From Tubiluchus corallicola (lineage: Eukaryota; Priapulida; Priapulimorpha; Priapulimorphida; Tubiluchidae), in contig JAQGDQ010000002.1 in NCBI GenBank assembly GCA_030141605.1, positions 2,154,501 to 2,218,500 on the forward strand: a stretch of 64,000 bases of DNA, read 5' to 3'. This document shows, piece by piece, positions 63,942 to 64,000 of this stretch. Made by a program: the position numbers and the translations under genes. The notes under the pieces are model-generated. The model was not told where the DNA came from and searched no databases. It saw only the letters and a list, made by a program, of their open reading frames with translations. Each line of letters begins with the position of its first letter. Position 1 is the first letter of the stretch.

Positions 63942-64000
63942 CAGCTCATTCATCTTTTCAATGTTTAGATAGTTTATTATTATAGAAACTCATTATTGAC

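Overview
The window is nuclear DNA of an animal. It is visibly A+T-rich, genes are split into short exons with canonical GT...AG junctions, intergenic spaces are long, and transposons and microsatellites are abundant. Domain content (TFIIIC subunit 5, an EGF/SEA membrane protein, a Dispatched-type sterol-sensing-domain protein) and the transposon mix (pogo/Tigger, hAT, RTE-like and CR1/L2-like LINEs) fit an aquatic invertebrate metazoan. I cannot name the phylum from sequence alone.

Layout. (1) 1-3,357: the 5' end (two coding exons, 107 residues) of an unidentified minus-strand gene that continues beyond the left edge. (2) 3,358-24,275: about 21 kb with no coding exon I can support. It holds AT microsatellites, palindromes, a degenerate minisatellite and one orphan TATA promoter-like site. 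(3) 24,276-37,238 (minus): a complete 11-exon GTF3C5 (TFIIIC63/tau95) gene of 555 codons, with nested pogo/Tigger elements downstream-of-exon-10 intron, two hAT-type miniature elements, and a fresh 104-bp tandem duplication across the 3' splice site of exon 10. (4) 37.7-40.1 kb: two decayed LINEs on the minus strand. (5) 40,733-45,789 (minus): a complete 7-exon type I membrane protein, signal peptide-EGF-SEA-EGF-EGF-TM-short tail, the order seen in MUC13. (6) 45.8-50.3 kb: a divergent intergenic region with purine/pyrimidine tracts and a perfect 31-bp hairpin. (7) 50,339-63,941 (plus): a complete 10-exon Dispatched-like RND/SSD protein of 1,078 residues. Its introns carry a LINE with a still-open RT frame and an RTE-clade fragment bounded by an 18-bp target-site duplication.

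I assembled each of the three complete genes by hand from acceptor/donor sites. In every case all exon phases agree from start to stop, which is the main reason for the high confidence. The genes do not look functionally linked: one serves RNA polymerase III transcription, one is a cell-surface glycoprotein, one is a membrane transporter that may be involved in lipid-modified ligand release. I found no operon, CRISPR, tRNA gene or evident novel multi-gene system. The most interesting items are the recent exon-half duplication in GTF3C5, the poly-threonine read-through frame next to the mucin-type EGF exon, the long hairpin at 48.6 kb, and the nested transposons.
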